From the NCBI GenBank assembly GCA_002499945.1, contig DKYP01000067.1, forward strand, positions 1-53,118: a stretch of DNA of 53,118 bases, written 5' to 3'. The notes beneath the pieces were generated by a model. It had not been told where the DNA came from. It did no database searches and saw only the letters and a list, made by a program, of their open reading frames with translations. Origin of the DNA: Lachnoclostridium sp. UBA7097 (lineage in GTDB: Bacteria > Bacillota > Clostridia > Lachnospirales > Lachnospiraceae). The position numbers and the translations under genes were made by a program. Below are positions 15,414-25,383 of the stretch, piece by piece (within the stretch, counting starts at the first letter, position 1; every line of letters starts with the position of its first letter).

Positions 15414-18248
15414 GTGTCAATGCAGTTATTAACTATAATGCAGTTTGCCGGTGTACTTGGCATTTATGTATTTCTGGCAATTATTCTTCCTGCGCTTGTT
15501 TTTTACCGTAAGTTTAAAATGGAACCATTTTATGTAAGGTTTATGGTTTATATTACATTTGGTAATTTTTATATAATAAACCTTGTTTTTGCAGCGCAGC
15601 TTCTGCATATTTCAAACAGGTTTACCCTTATACTTGGAACGGTGGCAGTTTTTCTTCTTGCAATAAAGAGGGTTTACAGGATAAGGCCATTAAACAGCAT
15701 ACAAAATATAATACGGGCTATAGTGCGCCTTTTAAGGGGAACTATGGGGATAAGGCTTTTAACAAAAAGAGTACGCTGGTATTTTGGCAGTATTATTAAA
15801 TCCCTGTTTAAAAGAATGATTAAAAGCATCAGGTATTCATGGACAGAGTGGATTTGTACATTTATAGTAATCTGCCTGCTTTTGTGGATGTATGGTAATA
15901 ATATGGTTAATTCTTTTGGTTATAGTGCATCTGATATACCAGTACATAATTACTGGATTAATGAAATGGACAAAAACAATATATTTGCGGCAGGGATTTA
16001 TCCTTTTGGATTCCACTGTGTAATATATTATATCCATACAGTATTTGGAATAAAGACATATATACTTTTAAGGCTTTTCGGGGTGGTACAGACAATATTT
16101 ATACATCTCGTGCTGCTTGCGTTCCTGCGTGCCTGTTGTAAGTCAAAGTATATTCCGTATACAGCAACCGCAATTTATATATGTATTAACCTTTTAAGCA
16201 GGACAACTTATTTCAGGTATATTAGTTCACTTCCGCAAGAATTTGGAATGGTTTTTATATTGCCTTCAATATATTTTATGTACAGGTTTTTTGAAGCCAG
16301 GAAAAGGGAAAACATGCTGCAACAGCCTGCAATGGCGGATATAGGTGATGTCAGTGATGAGGTACGTAAAAAGTATAATTATAAAGATATAAAAGGAAAG
16401 ATAATTGTTGAAATAGAGGTATTTGAAAAGAAAGACCCTGTGGCGGGTTATGAGAACATGGAATATCCTGGTGACAGCTGGATTCTTGAGGAAAGTGAAG
16501 GGATTGATGGCAAGGCAATAAATGACAGCCTTGAATTATGTGAGGAAGTAAAGGAAGTTTATAAATTTTATAATGATAATCCAGATATACAGAGTTCCCA
16601 GCTTTTTGAGGATATAGCTTCTTCTATAAAAATGGCAGAAGAAGAACGTCCATGGGAAAAGGTACTTGATGAAATTAATGAGGGCAGGCTGTTGTCTGGT
16701 GACAGCATGGCGGATGATAATACAGAAGAAAGCAGGGCCCAGGTTCCAGAAAGCAAAAGCCGTACCACATGTTTTACTTCTATAAAGCAGTTTTTTAAAA
16801 AAACAGGTACTGTTAAAAGGAAGTTTAATAAAATCCGGGATATAGAAAGCAACCTTTACCTGATGCTTTTTGCACTTGGTTTTTCAATGACACTTGCTAT
16901 ACATTTTTATGATACAATGATTGCTGGAATATTTTGTATAGGGATTGCAGCAGGTTATTGTTTCAGGCTTTTTAAAAAGGGTTATTTTGGAAATGTAATG
17001 CTTGCAGGCATTTTAAGCATAACTGTAGCAGTTCTTCCAATGGCACTTGCATTTGCAGGGGGAAAGCCATTGCAGGGTTCGCTTGGCTGGGGCATGGAGA
17101 TAATTTTAGGAAGCAGGGAAAATGGTACAGGCAACAATACCACGGTACAGCAAAATACAGGGAACAGCCAGAATAGCAATAAAGAAACTGGCAGCGTACA
17201 GGGCAACACGGGTACAAACGGACAGCAGGTGGTTACAGGCACAGCAGACAGCCCTTCCTTGGTAAAAAGGGTATTTAATAAAATTGGCATGCTTCCGGTA
17301 TATTTTACAAATGAACTGGAAGCATGTGTTTTAACAAATGCAACAGATACAGAGAGAAATTTTATTCTGTCATTAATACCAGCATGTATATTTCTGGGGC
17401 TTGTATTATTTACCAGAAAGGATAAAGATTACGCAGCAAGGGTAGTTTCAGCAGGGGTTTGTACAATAATACTCTTTATAGTTTTATGCTCTAAGGATAT
17501 TGGCATACCTGCAATAATGGACAGGGTAAGGACAAGTATTTATATTGCTTATATGCTTCCTGTATCTGCTGGAATGGCAGCGGATGCACTTATTGTACTT
17601 GCTTTTGGCTGGATTAAAAACCAGAAAGTCCTGTATGGTGCTTCAATGGCAGTTTCGTTGGCATCAGCGGTATTAATTGTACAGGGTGGTTATGTAAGGC
17701 AGCCTGTAGAAGTAACCCCGTTTGAAACATTTGAAACGAATGATGCAATTACATGCCTTACTAATATTATGAATGAAAATAAAAACGGGACATATACCAT
17801 ATGCTCTGCTAATGATGAATTAAGGATGGTTGAGGGGTATGGCTACCATTATGAAACCATTACTTTTTTAAGGAAAATGGAAGGGGATAAATACCTGGAT
17901 AACCTGACAATACCTACAAATAAAGTATATTTTTTTATAGAAAAAAGACCTATAGGATATGCTTCCACATATGAGGACATAGGGCAGTATGTCTCTTCAG
18001 AAGGGGCATCAAACCCACTTGTATATTCTAGCGGGCTTGGCATTTACCAAGGCAAAAACCGCTGGATTGTAATGTCAAGGATGTATTACTGGGCTAAAGA
18101 ATTCCAGAAGATGTATGGTAAAGAAATGAAAGTTTATTATGAATCAAAAGATTTTGTATGCTATGTAGTAGAACAGAATCCATACAGGCTTTATGATTTC
18201 TCAATAGATTACTGGTACAATACAAGGGAATGGGAGTACAGCCAGTAG
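15414..18248 (+). CDS. Large polytopic membrane protein, candidate GT-C-type transferase
   Basis: A 944-residue protein I do not recognise by name. It has about 12-14 hydrophobic helices, arranged as 1-110, 145-300, 480-560 and 640-780. Features in loops: an early extracytoplasmic loop with SDIPVHNYWINEM, like the acidic loop of GT-C glycosyltransferases; a soluble acidic insert of about 170 residues (roughly 300-470) between helices; an Asn/Gly/Thr-rich linker near 585-620; and a C-terminal soluble domain of about 170 residues ending in WYNTREWEY. It lies between pelE and the DUF2194 gene in one operon, so a role in polymer synthesis, modification or export is inferred. AGGAGG lies 10 bases before the GTG at 15414; the ATG at 15420 with AGGAAAGG is equally possible. 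Confidence 0.7.
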   Translation: MSMQLLTIMQFAGVLGIYVFLAIILPALVFYRKFKMEPFYVRFMVYITFGNFYIINLVFAAQLLHISNRFTLILGTVAVFLLAIKRVYRIRPLNSIQNIIRAIVRLLRGTMGIRLLTKRVRWYFGSIIKSLFKRMIKSIRYSWTEWICTFIVICLLLWMYGNNMVNSFGYSASDIPVHNYWINEMDKNNIFAAGIYPFGFHCVIYYIHTVFGIKTYILLRLFGVVQTIFIHLVLLAFLRACCKSKYIPYTATAIYICINLLSRTTYFRYISSLPQEFGMVFILPSIYFMYRFFEARKRENMLQQPAMADIGDVSDEVRKKYNYKDIKGKIIVEIEVFEKKDPVAGYENMEYPGDSWILEESEGIDGKAINDSLELCEEVKEVYKFYNDNPDIQSSQLFEDIASSIKMAEEERPWEKVLDEINEGRLLSGDSMADDNTEESRAQVPESKSRTTCFTSIKQFFKKTGTVKRKFNKIRDIESNLYLMLFALGFSMTLAIHFYDTMIAGIFCIGIAAGYCFRLFKKGYFGNVMLAGILSITVAVLPMALAFAGGKPLQGSLGWGMEIILGSRENGTGNNTTVQQNTGNSQNSNKETGSVQGNTGTNGQQVVTGTADSPSLVKRVFNKIGMLPVYFTNELEACVLTNATDTERNFILSLIPACIFLGLVLFTRKDKDYAARVVSAGVCTIILFIVLCSKDIGIPAIMDRVRTSIYIAYMLPVSAGMAADALIVLAFGWIKNQKVLYGASMAVSLASAVLIVQGGYVRQPVEVTPFETFETNDAITCLTNIMNENKNGTYTICSANDELRMVEGYGYHYETITFLRKMEGDKYLDNLTIPTNKVYFFIEKRPIGYASTYEDIGQYVSSEGASNPLVYSSGLGIYQGKNRWIVMSRMYYWAKEFQKMYGKEMKVYYESKDFVCYVVEQNPYRLYDFSIDYWYNTREWEYSQ

Positions 18249-18275
18249 TAAAATTTAATGAGAAAGGGGCAGTAT

Positions 18276-20108
18276 ATGGTATCCCGCAGGAATTATATTA
18301 CAATTACAATAATGGTTTTAATACTTTTATTTATGTTCCAGTTTATTGGCGTAATGAAGGAAGCACTTAATGAATATGGGACTAATGAATATGTGGAAAC
18401 AACTGTTACAGGGTTTAATGAAGATGATATGTATACATCTGAAGGCAAAAAGGACAGTGAAATACTGTCCTCTGGCAAAGAGTATATTATATATATTGGT
18501 GATTCGGTTAAAATGGGTACTGGCAAGATTGTAGCATGGTGGTGTACATACAGTAAAAGAAACCTGCTGCATTACCAGTCGCTAAATGAGTGCCATATTA
18601 AGGTTACAAACCCGCCAAAGGCACTTGTGCTTGATGGCAGCATGCTTGGAGCATCTGATATAGGCACTATTGATGATTTACTGGAACAGAAAGTAAATAT
18701 AATTTTTGCAGGAATGCCAGAAAAGAAATTAATAACACAAAATGAAAGGCTTAAAAAAATCCTTGGGATAAGGACTGTTGCAAATAATGTAAAATTAACA
18801 GGGATGCATCTTTTCGGCGGCTTTTTACTTGGCGGTGAGGCAATTTATGAACCAGCAGATAAAAAGGAAGAGGAGAAAAGGCAGGATTTAGACTTTATTG
18901 TGCCGTGGTATATTATAGGTGAGGGTACTAAAACATATATGATGGGGCTTGTGGAAGATAAGAAAATTAAAAATGAACAGCTTCCTGCAATTATATGGCG
19001 TAACAATATAAAAGATACACATGTATTCTGCATAAACGGGGATTATTTGCACGATATGCAGGGAATGGGCATACTGACAGCGGTAATGTCAGAAATTTCT
19101 GATTATGAAATTTATCCTGTCGTTAATGCAAGAAACCTTGTAATTGCCAATTACCCGGAATTTGCCAATGAGAACAGCGAAGAAATAAACAGGCTTTACA
19201 GCCAGCCGCTTGAACAGGTTTTAAGGGATATTGTGTGGCCTGTTATTGCATCAATGGCTAATAAATCAGGAAACCGGTTAAGCATTATGATGGCCCCGCA
19301 GTTTGATTATACAGATGAAGATGAGCCTTATGGTGAATATGTTCCGTTTTATTTTAAACTTTTAAAGGAAATGTATTCAGAAGCAGGCATTTCACTTGAC
19401 TGCAACCACAGCATGTCATTAAACAGCAAACTTGATTATGACAGGAATTTCTGGATAGGAAATGCACTTGATTATGAGTTTAAAGCGGCATATTCCAATA
19501 ATTTAATACGTATTTACGGGCTTGCTGCTGTTGGCTGCGGATATGATATCAATACATTTGTATATGGAAGCAGAAGAAAAACAGATGAAATTATCACATA
19601 TGTAAATGATGATATGGTATTGCAGGGCGGAACATCAAACGGGATAAGGCATACATATACTGATGATATTATGTTAAAAAGCATTGAAACCGCACTGGGG
19701 TATTCTAATACTGTTATAGATTTAAAAAGGGTTTCTTATCCAACAAGCGAAGAAGATTACTGGGAAAATTACAGTAAAGAGATGACAGCAATTATAGGTA
19801 CTTACTGGAAAGCATTTGACAGCTTTGATGCAACTGTTGTTTCAGAAAGCAGCCAGAGGATAAGACGGTTTTTATCTGCTGATTTTACAAAAAAGCCAGT
19901 AGAAAACGGTGTGGATATTGATATATCAAATTTTGAAGAAAAATTATGGTTTATTTTTAAAACAAACGGACAGAAGGACATATCTGTCCAAGGCGGCACA
20001 TTTAAAGAAGTGGAAAAAGGTGTTTACCTTATAGAAGCTTCGGAAAGTCATGTTGAAATAAAGTGGCAGGATAAAGACAGCAAGGAAATATATTATTATG
20101 GGGATTAG
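18276..20108 (+). CDS. DUF2194 family protein, PelA-like candidate
   Basis: A 610-residue protein with one N-terminal membrane anchor (about 6-26) and a large extracytoplasmic part. It looks like the DUF2194 family, which repeatedly accompanies pelF and pelG. The N-terminal half resembles a flavodoxin/reductase-like fold (YIIYIGDSVKMG…). The second half contains RLSIMMAPQFDYTDED and a beta-alpha-barrel-like layout reminiscent of polysaccharide deacetylases. By position it could supply the deacetylase activity that PelA provides in Pseudomonas; this is inference, and the hydrolase domain of PelA is not evident. The ATG at 18276 is preceded by AAAGGGG; the ATG at 18258 has no ribosome site. Confidence 0.7.
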   Translation: MVSRRNYITITIMVLILLFMFQFIGVMKEALNEYGTNEYVETTVTGFNEDDMYTSEGKKDSEILSSGKEYIIYIGDSVKMGTGKIVAWWCTYSKRNLLHYQSLNECHIKVTNPPKALVLDGSMLGASDIGTIDDLLEQKVNIIFAGMPEKKLITQNERLKKILGIRTVANNVKLTGMHLFGGFLLGGEAIYEPADKKEEEKRQDLDFIVPWYIIGEGTKTYMMGLVEDKKIKNEQLPAIIWRNNIKDTHVFCINGDYLHDMQGMGILTAVMSEISDYEIYPVVNARNLVIANYPEFANENSEEINRLYSQPLEQVLRDIVWPVIASMANKSGNRLSIMMAPQFDYTDEDEPYGEYVPFYFKLLKEMYSEAGISLDCNHSMSLNSKLDYDRNFWIGNALDYEFKAAYSNNLIRIYGLAAVGCGYDINTFVYGSRRKTDEIITYVNDDMVLQGGTSNGIRHTYTDDIMLKSIETALGYSNTVIDLKRVSYPTSEEDYWENYSKEMTAIIGTYWKAFDSFDATVVSESSQRIRRFLSADFTKKPVENGVDIDISNFEEKLWFIFKTNGQKDISVQGGTFKEVEKGVYLIEASESHVEIKWQDKDSKEIYYYGD

Positions 20109-20110
20109 CA

Positions 20111-21550
20111 ATGAAGATATGTATTGTAGCAGAAGGATGTTACCCTTATGTAACAGGCGGGGTTTCAAGCTGGATACACAGCATGGTACAGGCATTTCCT
20201 GATTATGAATTTGTAATTCTTGCAGTTGTTTCAAACCGCTCTTTACGGGGAAAGTTTACATATGAACTCCCAGGCAATGTAACAGAAGTACATGAGGTTT
20301 ACTTGCAGGATTATGACTGGAATAACAAAAAATTTGGATGGAAAAAGAAACAAAGATTAAGTAATACAGAATATGAAGCTTTAAGAAGCCTGCTGCTTAA
20401 CCGCAATGTCATGTGGGAAGAACTTTTTAAATTTTTTGAAAGAAGAAAATGTTCATTTAATAACCTTCTTATGGGAAATGATTTCTTGCAGGCAGTAAGG
20501 GAGTGCTACCAGTTAAGGTATCCTGAAATTGTGTTTTCAGATTTTTTATGGACGATGCGTTCAATATACCTGCCACTGTTTCTGGTGCTTGATACAAAAC
20601 TTCCGGAAGCAGACCTTTACCACTGTGTTGCTACTGGTTATTCAGGCGTGCTTGGCAGCATGGCAAAGGTAAAATACGGGTGCGGGCTGCTGGTTTCTGA
20701 ACATGGCATATATACAAGGGAAAGGGAAGAAGAACTTATACGTGCAAAGTGGGTAGAAGGCATATATAAAAATATATGGATTGAGCAGTTTAAAAAAATG
20801 TCAATGCTTGCATATAACCGTGCAGACCTGGTTACAAGCCTTTACGGCCATGCAAAGGAATTACAGGTAGAACTTGGCTGCCCTGAAGAGAAAATACAGG
20901 TTACGCCTAACGGGATTGACTGGAGAAGGTTTGATAAATGTAACCAGGACAGCGGTGAAGATGACAACGGTATTGAACCAGGCAAAATATATGTAGGGGC
21001 GGTACTAAGGGTTACACCGGTTAAAGATGTAAAAACACTTATACGTGCATTTGCATATGCAAAAGAGGAAGTACCAAAACTTAAACTCTGGATAATGGGT
21101 CCTGTTGATGAAGATGAAGAATATGCCAAAGAGTGCTTTGAACTTGTAGAACTCCTTGGTGTGCCTGATATAGTATTTACAGGCAAGATAGATGTAACAA
21201 AATACCTTGGCAAAATGGATATGACCATACTTACAAGCATAAGCGAAGGACAGCCACTTACAATACTTGAAGGGTATGCAGCAAAAAAACCGGCAATAGC
21301 TACAGATGTTGGCAACTGCAGGGGGCTTATATATGGTGAAGATGACGGGATTGGGCCATCAGGCATACTTACACATATTATGAATGTGCAGGAGATTAAA
21401 GATGCAATCGTCTATCTTGCAAAACATAAGACGAAACGTAAGGAATACGGTGAGAATGGTTATAAACGCATGATGGCAAAATATAAAGTAGAGGATATGC
21501 GGGAAACATACCAGAAGATTTATAATAGTTTTAATAAAACTGGCAGATAA
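20111..21550 (+). CDS. pelF: PelF glycosyltransferase (GT4)
   Basis: A 479-residue cytoplasmic GT-B glycosyltransferase that polymerises the Pel backbone from UDP-sugar, in Pseudomonas UDP-GalNAc. The N-terminus CIVAEGCYPYVTGGVSSW is highly characteristic of PelF. A conserved SEHGIYTRERE segment follows, then the C-terminal nucleotide-sugar-binding domain with EGQPLTILEGYAAKKPAIATDVG (the E-x7-E motif). Length is close to the usual 480-510. It starts 2 bases after the DUF2194 gene and is followed 17 bases later by pelG. Confidence 0.94.
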   Translation: MKICIVAEGCYPYVTGGVSSWIHSMVQAFPDYEFVILAVVSNRSLRGKFTYELPGNVTEVHEVYLQDYDWNNKKFGWKKKQRLSNTEYEALRSLLLNRNVMWEELFKFFERRKCSFNNLLMGNDFLQAVRECYQLRYPEIVFSDFLWTMRSIYLPLFLVLDTKLPEADLYHCVATGYSGVLGSMAKVKYGCGLLVSEHGIYTREREEELIRAKWVEGIYKNIWIEQFKKMSMLAYNRADLVTSLYGHAKELQVELGCPEEKIQVTPNGIDWRRFDKCNQDSGEDDNGIEPGKIYVGAVLRVTPVKDVKTLIRAFAYAKEEVPKLKLWIMGPVDEDEEYAKECFELVELLGVPDIVFTGKIDVTKYLGKMDMTILTSISEGQPLTILEGYAAKKPAIATDVGNCRGLIYGEDDGIGPSGILTHIMNVQEIKDAIVYLAKHKTKRKEYGENGYKRMMAKYKVEDMRETYQKIYNSFNKTGR

Positions 21551-21567
21551 GAAAGGCAGGGCTTACT

Positions 21568-23016
21568 ATGGCTGGTATAGGTATCAGGTTAAGCAGGATA
21601 TTTGGAAAAGAAACCATTGCAACCAACCTGCTTGGGTTTGGTTACAGTGCAATGGTTACAATAGCCCCTATGTTTGTAGTTATAGGCAATGTAATGCTTA
21701 TGGGTTATGTACTTGGATATGATACAACAGGTTATGCAAGGAGAGGCCTTTTTTCAGGAACACTTTTATATATATTTATATTTTCGCTGCTTTCAGCATC
21801 GCCCTTTAATGCTGTGCTTTCAAGATATATGTCGGATATAATTTATGATGAACAGTACGGTGACATACTGCCATGTTTTTACGTAGGGCTTGTTTTAAAT
21901 ATAATTTTAAGCTGTATTATAGGGATACCATTCTGCATATGGGAATATGCCATTGGACATGTTAATATATTATTTGTATTTACAGGGTTTTGTGCTTATA
22001 TTTCACTGGTGCTTGTATTTTATTCAATGCTTTACCTGTCAATATGCAAGGATTATTCAAGGATATCATTTTACTTCCTTCTGGGAATGGTATTTGCATT
22101 CCTTTTATCACTTTTATTTGTAAAAGTATTTGGCAGGGAAATTGTATATAGCATGCTTCTTTCACTGGCATGCGGTTTTTTCCTTACTGCAAGCCTTGAA
22201 ATGGCTACTGTAAAGCATTACTTTAAAAAGAACAGCAACAGGTATAAAAAGGTGCTGTCATACTTTAAAAAATACTGGAAACTTGTTGTGGCAAATTTCT
22301 TATATACCCTTGGGCTTTACCTGCACAATTTCGTATTCTGGACAAGCAGCTTAAGAATGGAAGTTGCACATTCATTTGTATATGCACCGCCATATGACCT
22401 TGCCACATGCCTTGCAATGTTTACAAATATTTCTGCTACAATAATTTTCATTGCACGTGTAGAGATGCACTTCCATGAAAGGTACAAAGCATACTCAGAA
22501 GCAGTTATTGGCGGAAGGTGGGCAGATATAAAAAACACCAAGAACAGGATGTTCCGGCAGCTTTCAGCAGAACTTCTTAACCTTGTAAGAATACAGTTTA
22601 TTATATCAGTAATAGTATTTATATTATTTGTAATACTGCTGCCACGTTATGGTTTTTCAGGGCTTGTAATGCAGATATACCCATGTCTTGCCGCAGGATA
22701 TTTTGTACTTTTCCTTTTATATGCAGAAGTAATATTCTTGTACTATTATAATGACCTTACAGGCGCAGTAATGACAACTGTAATATTTTGCATAGTTTCA
22801 TTTGCAGGCTCATTAATCTCAATGGATTACAAAGACTTATGGTATGGTGCAGGCATGGCAGCAGGAAGTTTCTGTGGATTTACAGTTGCTTATTACAGGC
22901 TTAGGTGGGTAGAAAAACATATGGATGAACATATCTTCTGTAATGGGACATTATTCCCTCATGGAAAAGGTGCAAAGCCAGACGGGCTTGTTTACAAAAG
23001 GACAATACAGGAATGA
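21568..23016 (+). CDS. pelG: PelG polysaccharide flippase-like membrane protein
   Basis: A 482-residue protein with about 12 transmembrane helices. The N-terminus GIGIRLSRIFGKETIATNLLGFGYSA and the segment ASPFNAVLSRYMSDIIYDEQ are typical of PelG, a MATE/Wzx-like transporter that moves the Pel polymer across the membrane with PelF, PelD and PelE. AGAAAGGCAGG precedes the ATG. Confidence 0.93.
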   Translation: MAGIGIRLSRIFGKETIATNLLGFGYSAMVTIAPMFVVIGNVMLMGYVLGYDTTGYARRGLFSGTLLYIFIFSLLSASPFNAVLSRYMSDIIYDEQYGDILPCFYVGLVLNIILSCIIGIPFCIWEYAIGHVNILFVFTGFCAYISLVLVFYSMLYLSICKDYSRISFYFLLGMVFAFLLSLLFVKVFGREIVYSMLLSLACGFFLTASLEMATVKHYFKKNSNRYKKVLSYFKKYWKLVVANFLYTLGLYLHNFVFWTSSLRMEVAHSFVYAPPYDLATCLAMFTNISATIIFIARVEMHFHERYKAYSEAVIGGRWADIKNTKNRMFRQLSAELLNLVRIQFIISVIVFILFVILLPRYGFSGLVMQIYPCLAAGYFVLFLLYAEVIFLYYYNDLTGAVMTTVIFCIVSFAGSLISMDYKDLWYGAGMAAGSFCGFTVAYYRLRWVEKHMDEHIFCNGTLFPHGKGAKPDGLVYKRTIQE

Positions 23017-23025
23017 GGGTTAAAC

Positions 23026-23391
23026 ATGTATGTTTTAAAAATATCGTGTATTTTAATAGGCGTTGTGCTTTTAATGCTTGATATCAACGCATATGTACGC
23101 CAGAAATTAACTGATGAAATCGGGCTTTCGGTAGGAGGCTTTTCAATATTCCTTATAATAATGGGAATAATCCTGCATTTCCGTAACCAGGATACCAATG
23201 TAGTAATGGTATTAATAATGATATGCTTTTGTTTTCTTTTATTAATAATATTTTCACTGTGTACAGCTGTATCAGTGCTGATTATGAAGAACAGGGAACT
23301 TGCAATGCAGGTATCACTTCTTAACCAGGAAAATGAAAGGGTTATACATGAAACTGGCATTGTGCCATATGGAGAGGAAACCAGAAAGTGA
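23026..23391 (+). CDS. DUF2304-like small membrane protein
   Basis: A 121-residue protein with three predicted helices (about 5-20, 35-52, 60-85) and a C-terminal charged amphipathic helix (MKNRELAMQVSLLNQENERV). This layout fits DUF2304, a family found next to GT2 and GT4 glycosyltransferases and thought to anchor or assist them. Both types follow in the operon. Its stop codon overlaps the GTG of the next gene. Confidence 0.65.
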   Translation: MYVLKISCILIGVVLLMLDINAYVRQKLTDEIGLSVGGFSIFLIIMGIILHFRNQDTNVVMVLIMICFCFLLLIIFSLCTAVSVLIMKNRELAMQVSLLNQENERVIHETGIVPYGEETRK

Positions 23392-24629
23392 AGAAAAACC
23401 TTTTATTTGTAATTAATACATTAGGAAGGGCTGGTGCAGAAACTGCACTTCTTGGACTGCTGCGTATACTGGCAGGAAACCAGTATAATATAGATTTATA
23501 TGTATTAATGGGGCAGGGCGAGCTTGCTAAAAAGCTTCCACAGGGGGTAAACCTTTTAAATAAAAAATACAGTTATTTATCTGTCCTTTCAGGCAAAGGC
23601 AGGAAATATATGTATAAAAATATAGCCAGGCAGGCTTTCAGGCATGGTGCAATATTTAAAAATTTTGTATATATTATTTCAAACCTTGCAAATATGGTTA
23701 AATCATGCCATATCTTGCCAGACAAACTTCTGTGGCGTGTACTGTCAGACGGGGGCACAATATTTAACAAGGAATATGACCTTGCAGCAGCTTATATTGA
23801 AGGAGGCTCTGCGTATTATGTGGCAGACCATGTAAAAGCAAAGAAAAAGGCAGCATTTATACATATTGATTATAAAAAAGCTGGTTATACAAAAAAGCTT
23901 GATAAAGGGTGTTACAGCAGGTTTGATGCAATTTTTCCTATATCAGATGAAGTTAAAAAAAGTTTTCTGGAAATTTACCCGGAATATGCAGAAAAAACAA
24001 AAGTTTTCCATAATATAGTAAACCAGGAACAGATTATCCGGCTGTCAGAAGAACCAGGCGGATTTAATGATAATTTTAACGGAACCAGGCTTCTTACAGT
24101 TGGAAGGCTTACATACCAGAAAGCATATCCTGTAGCTATTGAAGCAATGCGCCTTTTAAAAGAAGATGGATATAATGTACGCTGGTATGTGCTTGGTGAC
24201 GGACCAGAAAAACAGGCACTAAAGCAGTTCATTGCAGAAAAAGGGCTTAACGGGGATTTTGTGCTGTGTGGGGCAGCAGATAACCCATACCCTTATTATA
24301 AACAGGCCGGCATATATGTACATGCAACAAGGTTTGAAGGTAAAAGCATTGCAATACAGGAGGCACAAACACTTGGATGCGCAGTAGTTGCCTCTGACAG
24401 CAGTGGCAACCGTGAGCAGGTTGAAAATGGCATTGATGGTATACTGTGCCAGCTTGATGCCCTTAGTATAAAAAAAGCAATAGCATCACTTATTGATAAC
24501 CCTGCAAAATGCAGGGAATTTGGTGAAAAAGCAAAACTAAAAAAAATTACTTATGATAATGAAATTAAGATGCTTATGGAACTTGTGCCATATAGCGGCA
24601 GCATGGGGGGTTTTTATGGAGAGGGTTAA
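23388..24629 (+). CDS. GT4 family glycosyltransferase
   Basis: A 413-residue GT-B glycosyltransferase. The N-terminal FVINTLGRAGAETALLGLL is the acceptor-side signature of many GT4 enzymes, TVGRLTYQKAYPVAIEAMRLL starts the donor domain, and FEGKSIAIQEAQTLGCAVVAS is the E-x7-E donor motif. It starts with GTG inside a GTGA overlap with the preceding gene, so it is translationally coupled. It would add a sugar to the polymer or to a lipid intermediate; the sugar is unknown. Confidence 0.88.
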   Translation: MKKNLLFVINTLGRAGAETALLGLLRILAGNQYNIDLYVLMGQGELAKKLPQGVNLLNKKYSYLSVLSGKGRKYMYKNIARQAFRHGAIFKNFVYIISNLANMVKSCHILPDKLLWRVLSDGGTIFNKEYDLAAAYIEGGSAYYVADHVKAKKKAAFIHIDYKKAGYTKKLDKGCYSRFDAIFPISDEVKKSFLEIYPEYAEKTKVFHNIVNQEQIIRLSEEPGGFNDNFNGTRLLTVGRLTYQKAYPVAIEAMRLLKEDGYNVRWYVLGDGPEKQALKQFIAEKGLNGDFVLCGAADNPYPYYKQAGIYVHATRFEGKSIAIQEAQTLGCAVVASDSSGNREQVENGIDGILCQLDALSIKKAIASLIDNPAKCREFGEKAKLKKITYDNEIKMLMELVPYSGSMGGFYGEG

Positions 24630-25383
24630 ACAGAAGGAACTTCTTATTATAATGCCAGCTTATAATGAGGCTGGAAACATTGAAAATGTGCTAAACCAGC
24701 TGGAAGCACCTGAAATAGCGGAAATAGCTGATTTGCTTGTTGTGAATGATGCTTCTTCTGACAATACAAACTGGATTGTAAAGGAGCATAACCATGCACT
24801 TGTTACACATGTTTTTAACCTTGGGTATGGAAGTGCCTTACAGCTTGGATATAAATATGCTATAAGGCGTGAGTATAAATATGTTATACAGATGGACGCC
24901 GACGGCCAGCATGATGTGTGCAATATTCCTGTAATTTATAAGAAACTTAAAGAAAAAGACAGCAATGGCTGCTGCCCTGACATAGTGCTTGGTTCACGGT
25001 TTATAGATAAAAATACCAGTTTTGATGTGTCTTTACCTAAAAAGATGGCATACAGGCTGTTCCGGAGGGCAATTAAAGTGACAACAGGAAGATATATTTC
25101 TGACCCGACTACAGGATTACAGGGACTAAGCCGGCGCGCTGTGCTGCATTATTCCAAATACAGGAATTTTGACGATAAATATCCAGACGCCAATATGATT
25201 ATCCAGATGCTCCTGCTTGGTTTTAATATTGAAGAAATACCAGCAGTAATGCATTCAAGGCTTACCGGCGAAAGCATGCACTCAGGGTTTAAACCATTTT
25301 TCTATATGTTCAGGATGTCATTTTCAATATTTGCAGTAATATACCGGATTAAAATTTTAAAATGGGACAGCGTTGAGCAATAA
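24616..25383 (+). CDS. GT2 family glycosyltransferase (DPM1/DPG-like)
   Basis: A 255-residue GT-A glycosyltransferase. IIMPAYNEAGNIENVL at the start and the metal-binding QMDADGQHD are diagnostic, and ISDPTTGLQGLSRRAV is the usual downstream motif of polyprenyl-phosphate glycosyltransferases. There are no C-terminal transmembrane helices, which fits use of the DUF2304 partner. The ATG at 24616 has GGGGGG upstream and overlaps the end of the previous gene by 14 bases. It probably makes a lipid-linked sugar donor; the GT-C-like 944-residue protein could be the user, which is inference. Confidence 0.86.
   Translation: MERVKQKELLIIMPAYNEAGNIENVLNQLEAPEIAEIADLLVVNDASSDNTNWIVKEHNHALVTHVFNLGYGSALQLGYKYAIRREYKYVIQMDADGQHDVCNIPVIYKKLKEKDSNGCCPDIVLGSRFIDKNTSFDVSLPKKMAYRLFRRAIKVTTGRYISDPTTGLQGLSRRAVLHYSKYRNFDDKYPDANMIIQMLLLGFNIEEIPAVMHSRLTGESMHSGFKPFFYMFRMSFSIFAVIYRIKILKWDSVEQ

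Noticed and set aside
20842..21366. Minus-strand frame of 174 codons opposite pelF
   Set aside because: Low-complexity Ser/Thr/Pro translation typical of an antisense shadow; pelF itself is certain.
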